NCBI GenBank assembly: GCA_023387695.1
Contig: JAEWHT010000455.1
Location: 3,470 to 67,469, forward strand
Reading direction: 5' to 3'
DNA from: Pseudomonadota bacterium
GTDB taxonomy: Bacteria > Pseudomonadota > Alphaproteobacteria > Rhizobiales > Xanthobacteraceae
Length of the DNA: 64,000 bases
Under the pieces are notes generated by a model, which saw only the letters and a list, made by a program, of their open reading frames with translations, was not told the origin of the DNA and ran no database searches. Position numbers and translations under genes: made by a program. Shown here piece after piece: positions 8,248 through 17,062 of this stretch (position 1 is its first letter; every line of letters starts with the position of its first letter).

Positions 8248-9474
8248 CTAGCCCGAGGGACCCGAGTCCTCGATGATCGGTCCAAACAGCTCCCAGCGCT
8301 CGCCGTTGAACTTCATCATCTGCATCTGCTTGTTGACGCGGTAGTCGTTCGGCCCGGTGTTGATCTTGATGCCGGGTAGGGCGAAGCTCGGGGTGAAGTC
8401 CTTGATGTTGGCGACCTGCTTCATCACGTTCTCACGCGACAGGTCGTCGCCGCATTGCTTCAGCACCTGCGTCAGCAACTCGGCCACCGAGTAGCCGTAG
8501 GTGTTGACGGTGTTGAGCTTGTCACCTTCCGGGAAATACTTGTCCATGAAGGCGAAAAAGGCCTTCACGCCGGGATCGTCCTTCCATTGAGGATCGCCGG
8601 GCTCCTTGCCGTACTGCGTCGAGATGATGCCCTTGGATATGTCGAGACCGGCGGGCTTCAACGTCGCCGAGATCGGGCTCGCATTGATGTCGACGATGTG
8701 TACCGGCGTCCAGCCGAGCTCGGCGACTTTCTTGATCGCCTGTGCCGCGAACTTCGGTGTCGAGGCGTCGTAGAAAAGATCGGCACCCGTCGACTTCAGC
8801 TTGACCACTTGCGAGTCCACCGTCGGATCGGTGAGCTCGTACGATACTTCGCCGACGATCATGCTGGCGGCCTTGTCGCCGAGCCCGCTCTTGAGGCCCG
8901 CGAGATAATCGCGGCCCATGTCGTCGTTCTGGTAGAGCACACCGATCTTGGCGTTCGGATGTTCCTTGAGAATGTATTTCGCGTAGATCCGCCCTTCGGA
9001 GATGTAGTTGGGATTATAGGCGATGGTCCAGGGATAGTTCTGCGGATCGTTGAAGCGCGAGGCACCGGTGGAAGCCAGGAGCTGCGGGACCTTCCTGCCG
9101 TTGAGATATTTTTGTACTGCGGCGTTGCTGGCCGTGCCGATGATCTGGAACGTGAACAGCACCTCGTCGCCTTCGACGAGCTTGCGCACCTGCTCGACGG
9201 TCTTCGGCGGCGAAGCGGCATCGTCATACTGAATCAGGTTGATCTTGCGGCCGTTGATGCCACCCTGATCGTTGATCATCTTGAAGTAAGCGGCCTGGGT
9301 CTTGCCGATATTGGCGTAGACGGAATAGGGGCCGGAGAACGGCACGGTCTGGCCGATCTTGATTTCGGTGTCGCTCGCACCGGTGTCGTATTTCTTCTGG
9401 GCGAGGGCTTGGTTGGCGGAGAACGCGAAGGCGAGCGCCGCCGTGGCAGCTAGGTATGCTCTGCGAGTCTTCAT
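8248..9474 (-). CDS. Branched-chain amino acid type ABC transporter substrate-binding protein (paralogue 2)
   Basis: This 408-residue LivK-like periplasmic binding protein has a signal peptide ending NQALAQ, followed by KKYDTGASDTEIKIGQT. Long blocks match the downstream paralogue (for example QCGDD-(L)-RENVMKQ and QMMKFNGERWELFGPI), so the pair is a tandem duplication. I chose ATG 9474; AGGAGG lies 11 bases upstream. It is likely the first gene of a two-gene unit, with 180 bp and a palindromic repeat before paralogue 1. The two copies may bind different ligands for one shared transporter. Confidence 0.92.
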   Translation of the reverse strand: MKTRRAYLAATAALAFAFSANQALAQKKYDTGASDTEIKIGQTVPFSGPYSVYANIGKTQAAYFKMINDQGGINGRKINLIQYDDAASPPKTVEQVRKLVEGDEVLFTFQIIGTASNAAVQKYLNGRKVPQLLASTGASRFNDPQNYPWTIAYNPNYISEGRIYAKYILKEHPNAKIGVLYQNDDMGRDYLAGLKSGLGDKAASMIVGEVSYELTDPTVDSQVVKLKSTGADLFYDASTPKFAAQAIKKVAELGWTPVHIVDINASPISATLKPAGLDISKGIISTQYGKEPGDPQWKDDPGVKAFFAFMDKYFPEGDKLNTVNTYGYSVAELLTQVLKQCGDDLSRENVMKQVANIKDFTPSFALPGIKINTGPNDYRVNKQMQMMKFNGERWELFGPIIEDSGPSG

Positions 9475-9624
9475 GTTGGTTTGTTCCTCCTGACGGAATA
9501 TTTCCGGTCGACGGTCTTTTTCCCGTTGGTTGCAACGGTCGCCATCGCTGCCGAAGAGTGTGGAGGAAGGGCAGGCCGCGCGCAAGGATCGCGACGCTGC
9601 GCTGTAACGTCTCGGGCTGGCGTC

Positions 9625-9987
9625 TTACGCCAGGAATAATGCCGCGAGCGCGATCACGGCCGGCAGCGCCTGCACGATCAGAATGCGCGTGCTGACGGTC
9701 GCCGCGCCATAGGCGCCGGCCACGATCACGCAGAGCAGGAAGAATACCTTGATCTGGAACGCGAAGGCCGGGTTGCCGTGGACGAGACCCCAGATCAGGC
9801 CGGCGACGAGGAAACCGTTATAGAGCCCCTGATTGGCGGCGAGCACCTTCGTGATCTCGGCTTTCTCCGGCGTGTTGCGGAAGGTCTTCAAGCCGAGCGG
9901 CTTGTCCCAAAGGAACATCTCCAGGATCAGAAAGTAAGCGTGCAGTGCGGCGACCAGCGCCACCAGGATATTCGCGACCAGGTTCAA
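9625..9987 (-). CDS. DUF1304 membrane protein (TTG start)
   Basis: This roughly 120-residue protein has four hydrophobic segments and the DUF1304 signature LILEMFLWDKPLGLKTF. I chose a TTG start at 9987, giving MNLVANILVALVAALHAYF. That is where family members begin, and it places GGGGGAG six bases upstream. ATG codons at 10008, 10032 and 10071 would add unconserved N-terminal residues, and the last overlaps the opposite gene's upstream region. The function of the family is not established. It is divergent from ogt. Confidence 0.8.
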   Translation of the reverse strand: MNLVANILVALVAALHAYFLILEMFLWDKPLGLKTFRNTPEKAEITKVLAANQGLYNGFLVAGLIWGLVHGNPAFAFQIKVFFLLCVIVAGAYGAATVSTRILIVQALPAVIALAALFLA

Positions 9988-10080
9988 GTTGAGCTCCCCC
10001 AAAAGCATCAGCTTTCGGGTGGACGTTAGCATGGCCGGCGTGGCAAGTGCGATGGTGTGTTTCGATGCCATGGTGCCGCA

Positions 10081-10611
10081 ATGCCCGCGCGATCAAGCAA
10101 GATTCCCGAGCGCTTCGGTCTCGATCGGTTAAAGACGCCGATCGGGATGGCGTTGCTCGTTACCGATCGCGATGGCGCGTTGTGCGCGTTCGACTGGGAT
10201 GACTACGAGCCCCGCATGCGCGAGTTGCTGCGCCTCCAACATGGCGCGGTGGATCTGGTTGATCAGTCCGCACCGACAGCGATGAAGACCGCGCTATCGG
10301 CCTACTTCGAGGGGGATCTCGGTCAGCTCTTGCGCGTCGAATGGCGCGTCGCCGGCACGCCGTTTCAGCAGAAGGTCTGGACTGCGCTCGCGAAAATCCC
10401 GGCCGGTACTACGATGAGCTATGGCGCGCTGGCTACGAAGATCCAGATGCCGAAGGCCATTCGCGCCGTCGGCCACGCCAACGGCTCCAACCCGATCAGC
10501 GTGGTGCTGCCGTGTCATCGCCTGATCGGCGCCGATGGCTCGCTGGTGAAATATGGCGGCGGCCTTGAGCGCAAACGCTGGCTGCTGCGGCATGAGGGTG
10601 TGGACGTCTGA
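10081..10611 (+). CDS. ogt: Methylated-DNA--[protein]-cysteine S-methyltransferase
   Basis: This 176-residue DNA repair protein transfers the alkyl group from O6-alkylguanine to its own cysteine in a single-turnover reaction. The active-site motif is VLPCHRLIG with Cys145, preceded by the DNA-binding helix region RAVGHANGSNP. Length and domain order fit Ogt, with no Ada regulatory domain. I chose ATG 10081; a TTG or ATG further upstream is possible but adds nothing conserved. The stop is only 8 bp from the glnD stop on the other strand, leaving no room for a terminator between them. Confidence 0.93.
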   Translation: MPARSSKIPERFGLDRLKTPIGMALLVTDRDGALCAFDWDDYEPRMRELLRLQHGAVDLVDQSAPTAMKTALSAYFEGDLGQLLRVEWRVAGTPFQQKVWTALAKIPAGTTMSYGALATKIQMPKAIRAVGHANGSNPISVVLPCHRLIGADGSLVKYGGGLERKRWLLRHEGVDV

Positions 10612-10619
10612 CGCTCCAC

Positions 10620-13409
10620 TCACGCCGCTGGCTGAACAGCCTTGTCGCCGGCCATCACATGGGTCAACGCGCTCTTGATCGCGGCTTGGCGGGTCGGGGC
10701 GTTGATCTGTGCGCCGAGCAAGTCGGTGACGTAGAACACGTCGCGCGCGCGCTCGCCGAAGGTCGCGACATGGGCCGAGGCGATGTTGAGGTTGAGCTTG
10801 GAGATCGCGGTGGTCAGCTCGTAGAGCAGGCCGGGGCGGTCGAGGCCGGAAACCTCGATCACGGTGTAGCGGTCGGACCACTGGTTGTTGATGGTCACTT
10901 CCGGCTCGATTACGAAGGGCCGCGCCTTGCTCCGCACGGTGCGCCGCGCCACCACCTCGGGCAAGCGTAGCTTGCCTTCCAGCACGTCCTCGATCATCTC
11001 GCCGATGCGGGTGGCGCGCCGGCCCTCGTCCTCGTCGCGGTCGTATTCCCGCGAGATCGAGATCGTATCTAGCGCGCGACCATCGGTCGTGGTGTAGATC
11101 TGCGCGTCGACGATGTTGGCGCCGGCTGACGCACAAGCGCCCGCGATGATCGACAGCAACCAGGGATGGTCCTGAGCGAATATCGTCAGCTCGGTGACGC
11201 CGCGCACCTCGTCGAAGCCGACATTGATCGCCAGCTTGTGGCCGGCCTGTTCGCTGGAGCGCACGAAGCGGGCGTGGCGAATCTTGCGCGGCAGTTCGAC
11301 CTTGAGCCAGTAAGCCGGATAATGCCGGCCGATATAGGCATCGAGCTCGTCGGCCGGCCATTCGGCGAAAGCGTGCCGGAATTCGGCATAGGCGGCCGTG
11401 AGGCGCTTGCCGCGGTCGACCTCCGAGAAGCCGCCGGTCAGCACCGGCTCGGTCTCGTAGTACAGCGAGCGCAATAGCTGCGCCTTCCAGCCGTTCCACA
11501 CGCCGGGACCGACGCCGCGGATGTCGGCGGTGGTCAGGATCGTCAGCAGCTTCATCTGCTCGACGGACTGCACAACGGCAGCGAAATTCTCGATGGTCTT
11601 GCGGTCGGAGAGGTCGCGCGACTGCGCGACCGTGGACATTGTCAGATGCTCCTCGATCAGCCAGGCAACGAGCTCGGTATCGGCCGCGCTGAAGCCGAGC
11701 CGCGGGCACAGCCGCCGCGCCACCTTGGCGCCGGCGATCGAATGATCCTCGGGCCGGCCCTTGGCGATGTCGTGTAGCAGCGTCGTGATGTAGATCACCG
11801 CGCGATGCTCGGGGCGAATTTTGCGCATCAGGTCGCTGGCAAGCGTGAACTCATCGAGGCCGCCGCGCTCGATATCCTGGAGGAATCCGACGCAGCGGAT
11901 CAGATGCTCGTCGACGGTGTAGTGATGATACATGTTGAACTGCATCATCGAGACGATCTTGCCGAAGGCGCGGATGAAATGACCGAGCACGCCGGTCTCG
12001 TTCATCCGTCGCAGCACGATCTCGGCATTGTCAGAGGTCAGGATCTCCATGAACAGACGATTGGCTTCGGGATTCTCGCGCATCTGCGCGTTGATCAGCC
12101 CGAGCGAACGCGTCACGTCGCGCATCGCGTCCGGATGGAAGGCGAGGTTGTTCTTCTGCGCCAGGCGGAAAATGCGGATCAGATTGACGGGGTCGTGCTT
12201 GAACACGTCGGGCGCGGCGACGTTGATGCGATTGTTGTCGACGATGAAGTCGTCGCTTTCAGGCACGCGCCGCTTCGTTTGCGTCGGGCGCAGCCGCGCC
12301 ATCATCCGGCTCAACACCGGTGCGGGCTTGGCCTGCTGGTCCTCGAGCTTGGCGCAGAGGATGGCGGTGAGGTTGCCGACTTCCTTGGCGACCAGGAAGT
12401 AGTGCTTCATGAAGCGTTCGACGTCCTGCATGCCGGGATGCGAGGTGTAACCGAGCCTGACGGCGATCTCGCGCTGAAGGTCGAACGACAGCCGCTCTTC
12501 GGGTCGACCGGAATAGAAATGCAGATTGCAGCGCACGGACCAGAGGAAGTCGGCGCAGCGGCGGAAGCTGCGATATTCCTGCGCGTCGAACACGCCGCGT
12601 TCGACCAGTTCGTCGGTGTCGCGGACGCGATAGACGTATTTCGCGATCCAGAACAGCGTGTGCAGGTCGCGTAGTGCGCCCTTGCCGTCCTTGACGTTGG
12701 GCTCGACCAGATAGCGCGACTGGCCGCCGCGTCGGTGACGCTCTTCGCGCTCGGCAAGCTTTGCGGTGACGAATTCGGACGCGGTGCCCTGTACCACTTC
12801 CTTGTCGAAGCGTTCGACCAGCTCGTCATAAAGCGGCTGGTCGCCGGTCAGGAAGCGCGTCTCCAGGATCGCGGTGCGGATGGTCATGTCGCCGCGCGCC
12901 TGCCGGATCGATTCATCGACCGAGCGCGTGGCGTGACCGACCTTCAGCCCCATATCCCAGAGGCAATACAAAATGGCCTCGGCCACCTGCTCGCCCCACG
13001 CGGTCTGCTTGTACGGCAGGATGAACAGCAGATCGATGTCGGACTCCGGCGCCATCAGGCCGCGGCCATAGCCGCCGGTCGCGACCACCGCCATGCGCTC
13101 CGCGCCGCTCGGGATCGGCGAGCGGTAGAGATGTCGCGTCGCGGCCGAATAGAGGATGCGGATGATCTCGTCCTGCACATGGCACAGACGCTCGGCGCAG
13201 CGGCGGCCGTGGCGGTCTTTCAGCAGGATCGCCTGTGCCGCGGCGCGCGCGGCGAGCAGCTCGGCCTTGAGCAGTTGCGCGGTCGCGGTGCGGAACGCGT
13301 CCTCGCGCCCCTGATGCTTTTCCGCGAGCGCATCGACCGCGGCGGTGATCCGCGCGGTGTCGAAACGATCATCCACTGCAGGCTTCTGCTCAGTCGTAAC
13401 GCTGTCCAT
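10620..13409 (-). CDS. glnD: Bifunctional [protein-PII] uridylyltransferase/uridylyl-removing enzyme
   Basis: This 929-residue cytosolic sensor of glutamine modifies and demodifies PII proteins, and so sets nitrogen control. The nucleotidyltransferase domain has GGYGRGLMAPESDIDLLF, with Asp residues at about 124 and 126. A GlnD linker domain, an HD domain (LLHDIAKGRPEDHS) and two C-terminal ACT domains (about 740-820 and 850-925) follow. The length is normal for rhizobial GlnD. It starts at ATG 13409 and is divergent from an ABC substrate-binding gene. Confidence 0.97.
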   Translation of the reverse strand: MDSVTTEQKPAVDDRFDTARITAAVDALAEKHQGREDAFRTATAQLLKAELLAARAAAQAILLKDRHGRRCAERLCHVQDEIIRILYSAATRHLYRSPIPSGAERMAVVATGGYGRGLMAPESDIDLLFILPYKQTAWGEQVAEAILYCLWDMGLKVGHATRSVDESIRQARGDMTIRTAILETRFLTGDQPLYDELVERFDKEVVQGTASEFVTAKLAEREERHRRGGQSRYLVEPNVKDGKGALRDLHTLFWIAKYVYRVRDTDELVERGVFDAQEYRSFRRCADFLWSVRCNLHFYSGRPEERLSFDLQREIAVRLGYTSHPGMQDVERFMKHYFLVAKEVGNLTAILCAKLEDQQAKPAPVLSRMMARLRPTQTKRRVPESDDFIVDNNRINVAAPDVFKHDPVNLIRIFRLAQKNNLAFHPDAMRDVTRSLGLINAQMRENPEANRLFMEILTSDNAEIVLRRMNETGVLGHFIRAFGKIVSMMQFNMYHHYTVDEHLIRCVGFLQDIERGGLDEFTLASDLMRKIRPEHRAVIYITTLLHDIAKGRPEDHSIAGAKVARRLCPRLGFSAADTELVAWLIEEHLTMSTVAQSRDLSDRKTIENFAAVVQSVEQMKLLTILTTADIRGVGPGVWNGWKAQLLRSLYYETEPVLTGGFSEVDRGKRLTAAYAEFRHAFAEWPADELDAYIGRHYPAYWLKVELPRKIRHARFVRSSEQAGHKLAINVGFDEVRGVTELTIFAQDHPWLLSIIAGACASAGANIVDAQIYTTTDGRALDTISISREYDRDEDEGRRATRIGEMIEDVLEGKLRLPEVVARRTVRSKARPFVIEPEVTINNQWSDRYTVIEVSGLDRPGLLYELTTAISKLNLNIASAHVATFGERARDVFYVTDLLGAQINAPTRQAAIKSALTHVMAGDKAVQPAA

Positions 13410-13597
13410 ATCTCACCGGATATAAGAGGTGACAGGCGCTGTCACCCGCCATTCTCTGGCAATAGTCGTTCCATGCTGGAAAAGGCCGGCTTCGAGCAAA
13501 ATTGTTCTCAGGCCCTGCGCTTTCAAGGGTCGGATTTTCTCATTGACCTCTAGATATAACTCATTGAAAAACAATGAAATTCCTGAGGAGGCTGGGC

Positions 13598-14569
13598 ATG
13601 ACAAACATTACGCGACGCATTCTACTGGCGGGAGCCGTTGCGCTCGCCGTGACACCCGCAGCCAAAGCTGCTGATCCGCTCAAGGAAATCCGCATCGACT
13701 GGGCAACCTACAACCCGGTATCGATGGTCCTGAAGCAGAAGGGGCTCTTGGAGAAAGAGTTCGCCAAGGACGGCATCACCATCACCTGGGTGCAGTCGGC
13801 GGGTTCGAACAAGGCGCTCGAGTTCCTCAATGCCGGCTCGATCGATTTCGGTTCGACCGCGGGCTCGGCCGCGCTGGTTGCGCGCATCAACGGCAACCCG
13901 ATCAAGTCGATCTACGTCTATTCGCGCCCCGAGTGGACCGCGCTGGTGACGGGCAAGGACTCCAAGATCGCGAGCGTTGCCGACCTGAAGGGCAAGCGCG
14001 TCGCGGTGACGCGCGGTACCGACCCGCACATCTTCCTGGTGCGCGCGCTGCTGGGCGCCGGGTTGACTGAAAAGGACATCACGCCGGTGCTGCTGCAGCA
14101 TGCCGACGGCAAGACCGCGCTGATCCGCGGCGACGTCGATGCATGGGCAGGTCTCGATCCGATGATGGCGCAGGCCGAGGTCGAGGAGGGCGCAAAGCTG
14201 TTCTACCGCAAGGCGGACGCCAACACCTGGGGCATCCTCAATGTGCGCGAGCAGTTTTTGAAAGACTATCCGGACGCCGCCCGCCGCGTGCTTGCGGTGT
14301 ATGAAGAAGCGCGGAAATATTCGCTGGCGAATTACGATGACCTGAAGAAGACCTTCATCGCGGTCACCAAACTTCCCGACGCTGTCGTCGACAAGCAGCT
14401 CAAGGAGCGCACCGAGCTCACCCACAGCCGCATCGGTGCGCCCCAGCGCGAGTCGATCCTCGCCGCCGGCCTCGCGTTGCAACAAGCCGGCGTCGTCGAC
14501 GCCAAGGTCGATGTGAAGGCGACGCTCGATGCGCTGATCGACGACCAGGTCCCGCTGCCGACGAATTGA
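13598..14569 (+). CDS. ABC transporter substrate-binding protein, nitrate/sulfonate/taurine type
   Basis: This 323-residue periplasmic binding protein of the SsuA/TauA/NMT1 class has a signal peptide with a twin-arginine-like ITRRILLAGA and cleavage near AAKAAD. The family core includes WVQSAGSNKALEFLNAGSIDFGSTAGSAA. I chose ATG 13598 because GAGGAGG lies six bases upstream; an ATG at 13574 is poorer. The permease and ATPase genes follow on the same strand after a 253-bp repeat-containing gap, making a complete SsuACB-like importer, probably for an alkanesulfonate. The exact ligand is unproven. Confidence 0.9.
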   Translation: MTNITRRILLAGAVALAVTPAAKAADPLKEIRIDWATYNPVSMVLKQKGLLEKEFAKDGITITWVQSAGSNKALEFLNAGSIDFGSTAGSAALVARINGNPIKSIYVYSRPEWTALVTGKDSKIASVADLKGKRVAVTRGTDPHIFLVRALLGAGLTEKDITPVLLQHADGKTALIRGDVDAWAGLDPMMAQAEVEEGAKLFYRKADANTWGILNVREQFLKDYPDAARRVLAVYEEARKYSLANYDDLKKTFIAVTKLPDAVVDKQLKERTELTHSRIGAPQRESILAAGLALQQAGVVDAKVDVKATLDALIDDQVPLPTN

Positions 14570-14595
14570 CAAGAGGCAGCCGGCACCACGCACAC

Positions 14596-14785
14596 TGCTG
14601 TCGTCCCGGGGCGCGAAGCGAACCCGTGACCCCGGCGCGAGCGCTTGCGCTCGTCGCAATAACCACAGGGTGTGGTTTGGGACGAAGATGTCACTCCGAG
14701 TCCCCGTAACCACATCTCCCTGTGGTTATGGGCCCCGGATCTGCGCTTCGCTTGTCCGGGGCGACGATCGAGGGTGTAGCAACAC
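14596..14785. repeat. Intergenic repeat with 12-bp inverted arms (copy 1)
   Basis: The core is bounded by ataaccacaggg (14659-14670) and its exact reverse complement ccctgtggttat (14718-14729). It is followed by ccccggatctgcgcttcgct and a closing ccggggcgac that can pair back to cgtcccgggg at 14600. A second copy with the same core and right flank lies at 59899-60030. It occupies most of the gap between the substrate-binding and permease genes. Confidence 0.75.
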
Positions 14786-14822
14786 TGTTGCATTCCCGCC
14801 CCAGACGCGCTTCCTACCGGCC

Positions 14823-15668
14823 ATGATCTCCGACGCGCCAGTCCTGCAGCAGTCTTCGGAACCAGCCGAGAGCGCCGCCGCGCCCTCGCGGCTGTCGCGC
14901 TATGCGCGACCGATGCTGGGACTGTTGCTGCCGTTGATCCTCGCGCTCGGCTGGGAGATCGTGGTCTGGTTCGGCTGGTCCAACGGCCGCCTGGTGCCGC
15001 CGCCCTCGCGCGTGTTTGCCACCATCGCCGATCTTGCGCGCTCCGGCGAGCTGGTTCACCACGTTGCCGCGACGCTGTGGCGGGTCGGGCTCGGCTTCGC
15101 CTTCGGCGTCGTCGCCGGCACGTTATTAGGCGCCATCTCCGGCTATTGGTCGCTGGCGCGGCGGCTGCTCGATCCGACCGTGCAGGCATTGCGCGCAATT
15201 CCGTCGCTGGCCTGGGTGCCGCTGTTCATTCTCTGGCTCGGCATTTTCGAGACCTCGAAGATCGCGTTGATCGCGGTCGGCGTGTTCTTCCCCGTCTATC
15301 TCGGCGTGATGGGCGCAATCCTCTCGGTCGATCGCAAGATTTTCGAAGTCGGTCGTGTCTTTCGTCTCTCGGGCCCGGCGATGATCCGCCGCATCCTGTT
15401 GCCCGCAGTGCTGCCGGCCTATGTCGTGTCCTTGCGCGTCGGCCTCGGCCTCGGATGGATGTTCGTGGTCGCGGCCGAGCTGATCGGTGCCTCCGAAGGC
15501 CTCGGCTATCTCCTGCTCGACGGCCAGCAACTCGGCAAGCCCGCGCAGATCATGGCCGCGATCGTGATCTTCGCGATCCTCGGCAAGCTCACGGACTGGC
15601 TGATCGAGGTCGCGTCCGCGCCGTTCCTGCGCTGGCAGGACGCCTTTGGCCGGACGAAGGGAGCGTAA
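14823..15668 (+). CDS. ABC transporter permease, SsuC/TauC type
   Basis: This 281-residue inner-membrane protein has about six helices and the binding-protein-dependent permease domain. The EAA loop region reads GRVFRLSGPAMIRRILLPAVLPAYVVSLRVGLG in the expected place. I chose ATG 14823; upstream in-frame starts would run back into the repeat. It overlaps no gene, and the ATPase follows five bases after its stop, so the two are cotranscribed. With the preceding SsuA-like protein it forms an importer of the nitrate/sulfonate/bicarbonate class. Confidence 0.92.
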   Translation: MISDAPVLQQSSEPAESAAAPSRLSRYARPMLGLLLPLILALGWEIVVWFGWSNGRLVPPPSRVFATIADLARSGELVHHVAATLWRVGLGFAFGVVAGTLLGAISGYWSLARRLLDPTVQALRAIPSLAWVPLFILWLGIFETSKIALIAVGVFFPVYLGVMGAILSVDRKIFEVGRVFRLSGPAMIRRILLPAVLPAYVVSLRVGLGLGWMFVVAAELIGASEGLGYLLLDGQQLGKPAQIMAAIVIFAILGKLTDWLIEVASAPFLRWQDAFGRTKGA

Positions 15669-15672
15669 CGCA

Positions 15673-16458
15673 ATGCTAGCGCTCGACCGGGTCAGCAAGA
15701 CCTATCCCAACGGCGTGCAGGCGCTGGCGCGCTTCTCCGCCGACATCAAGCAGGGCGAAATCCTCGCCATCATCGGCGGCTCCGGCTGCGGCAAATCAAC
15801 ATTGCTCCGCGCCATCGCCGGTCTCGACCGCGCGAGCTCGGGGACCGTGACGCTCGACAGCGAGGCGATCTCTTCGCCGCATGCCAAGATCGGCATCATC
15901 TTCCAGGAGCCGCGGCTGCTGCCCTGGCTCAGCGTCGCCGACAATATCGGCTTTGGGCTCGCCGACCTTCCTGCGGCTGAACGCCGCGAGAAAGTGGCGC
16001 GTGCGCTGGCCCGCGTCGGGCTCACCGACAAGGCGCAGGCTTGGCCGCGCGAGCTCTCCGGCGGACAGGCACAGCGCGTGGCGATCGCGCGCGCCTTGGT
16101 GCCGCAACCTGAGGTGCTGCTGCTCGACGAACCGTTTTCCGCGCTCGATGCATTCACCCGCCGCGACCTGCAGGATCATCTGCTCGACCTCTGGGCCGAC
16201 ACGCGCCCGACCTTGGTCCTCGTCACACATGACGTCGACGAGGCTGTGGTGCTGGCTGACCGCGTGCTGGTGATGCGGCCACGGCCGGGAAGGTTGTTTG
16301 ACCAGATCGAGATCAATCTAGGCCGGCCGCGCGACCGCAATTCGCCGCTGTTCGAGAACTTCAAAAGAAGTGTGCTGACGTCACTCGACCGTTCGCTCGA
16401 CCGCAACGTGCCCGACCGTGACGCAACCCAGGGTCCCGGTCAGGCCATGTGGTGGTGA
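15673..16458 (+). CDS. ABC transporter ATP-binding protein, SsuB/TauB type
   Basis: This 261-residue ATPase has Walker A GGSGCGKST (35-43), a Q-loop in FQEPRLLPW, signature LSGGQAQRV, Walker B VLLLDEPFSALD and the switch histidine in LVTHDVDEA. All motifs are intact. ATG 15673 is chosen; an in-frame ATG at 15646 overlaps the permease. It powers the SsuC-like permease encoded immediately upstream. The C-terminus carries an extra charged tail after the usual EINLGRPRDR. Confidence 0.93.
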   Translation: MLALDRVSKTYPNGVQALARFSADIKQGEILAIIGGSGCGKSTLLRAIAGLDRASSGTVTLDSEAISSPHAKIGIIFQEPRLLPWLSVADNIGFGLADLPAAERREKVARALARVGLTDKAQAWPRELSGGQAQRVAIARALVPQPEVLLLDEPFSALDAFTRRDLQDHLLDLWADTRPTLVLVTHDVDEAVVLADRVLVMRPRPGRLFDQIEINLGRPRDRNSPLFENFKRSVLTSLDRSLDRNVPDRDATQGPGQAMWW

Positions 16459-16511
16459 CTTTTCCGCTTCCAGCCGCTACATCGAGGGGCAATTTCCCGG
16501 GAGAGAACACG

Positions 16512-17021
16512 ATGGACGCCGCCGAACTGCGCCAGATGCAGGCCCCGATCAAGGAGCGCTACAAGACCGATCCCAAGACCGCGATGATCACGCTGAAGGC
16601 CAAGGGCTCGACCGACAGCGAAGGCATCGCCTGCAAGGTCGAGACTGGTCGCGCCATCGCGATGGCAGGCCTGCATCCGGCCACTGGCGGCTCCGGCCTC
16701 GAACTCTGCTCGGGCGACATGCTGCTGGAAGCGTTGGTCGCCTGCGCCGGCGTCACGTTGAAATCGGTTGCGACGGCGATCGAGGTGCCGCTCAAGACCG
16801 GCAACGTCTATGCCGAAGGCGATCTTGATTTCCGCGGGACGCTCGGCGTCGACAAGGAGACCCCGGTCGGCTTCGCCGAGATCCGCCTGCGCTTCGAGGT
16901 CGATACGCCGGCCCCGCAGGACAAGCTCGATCTGCTGCTCAAGCTCACCGAGCGCTATTGCGTGGTTTATCAGACCATCAAGAACGGCCCGAAGGTTTCG
17001 GTGTCGATGCAGCGGATGTAG
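16512..17021 (+). CDS. OsmC family protein
   Basis: This 169-residue cytosolic protein of the OsmC/Ohr superfamily has one conserved cysteine in ELCSGDMLLEALVACAG and a second in the same helix (VACAG). That is the layout of the two redox cysteines that reduce organic peroxides. It starts at ATG 16512, 53 bp after the ABC ATPase stop, and may be cotranscribed with it. It is longer than classical Ohr, nearer the YhfA/OsmC-like group. Peroxidase activity is inferred from the family. Confidence 0.85.
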   Translation: MDAAELRQMQAPIKERYKTDPKTAMITLKAKGSTDSEGIACKVETGRAIAMAGLHPATGGSGLELCSGDMLLEALVACAGVTLKSVATAIEVPLKTGNVYAEGDLDFRGTLGVDKETPVGFAEIRLRFEVDTPAPQDKLDLLLKLTERYCVVYQTIKNGPKVSVSMQRM

Positions 17022-17027
17022 CTGCCA

Positions 17028-17049
17028 CCTTCCCCCTTGGAGGGGAAGG
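17028..17049. repeat. Small hairpin ccttcccc/ggggaagg after OsmC
   Basis: A perfect 8-bp stem with a 6-base loop begins seven bases after the OsmC stop. It has no T-tract. It may weaken read-through or supply the purine-rich ribosome-binding sequence (ggaggggaag) for the next gene. Confidence 0.5.
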
Positions 17050-17062
17050 CAAGAAGAAAAAA

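Noticed and set aside
10294..11709. Long alternative minus-strand frame inside glnD and ogt
   Set aside because: It overlaps glnD in another frame and crosses the ogt gene; no motif is seen and the residue pattern is that of a shadow.
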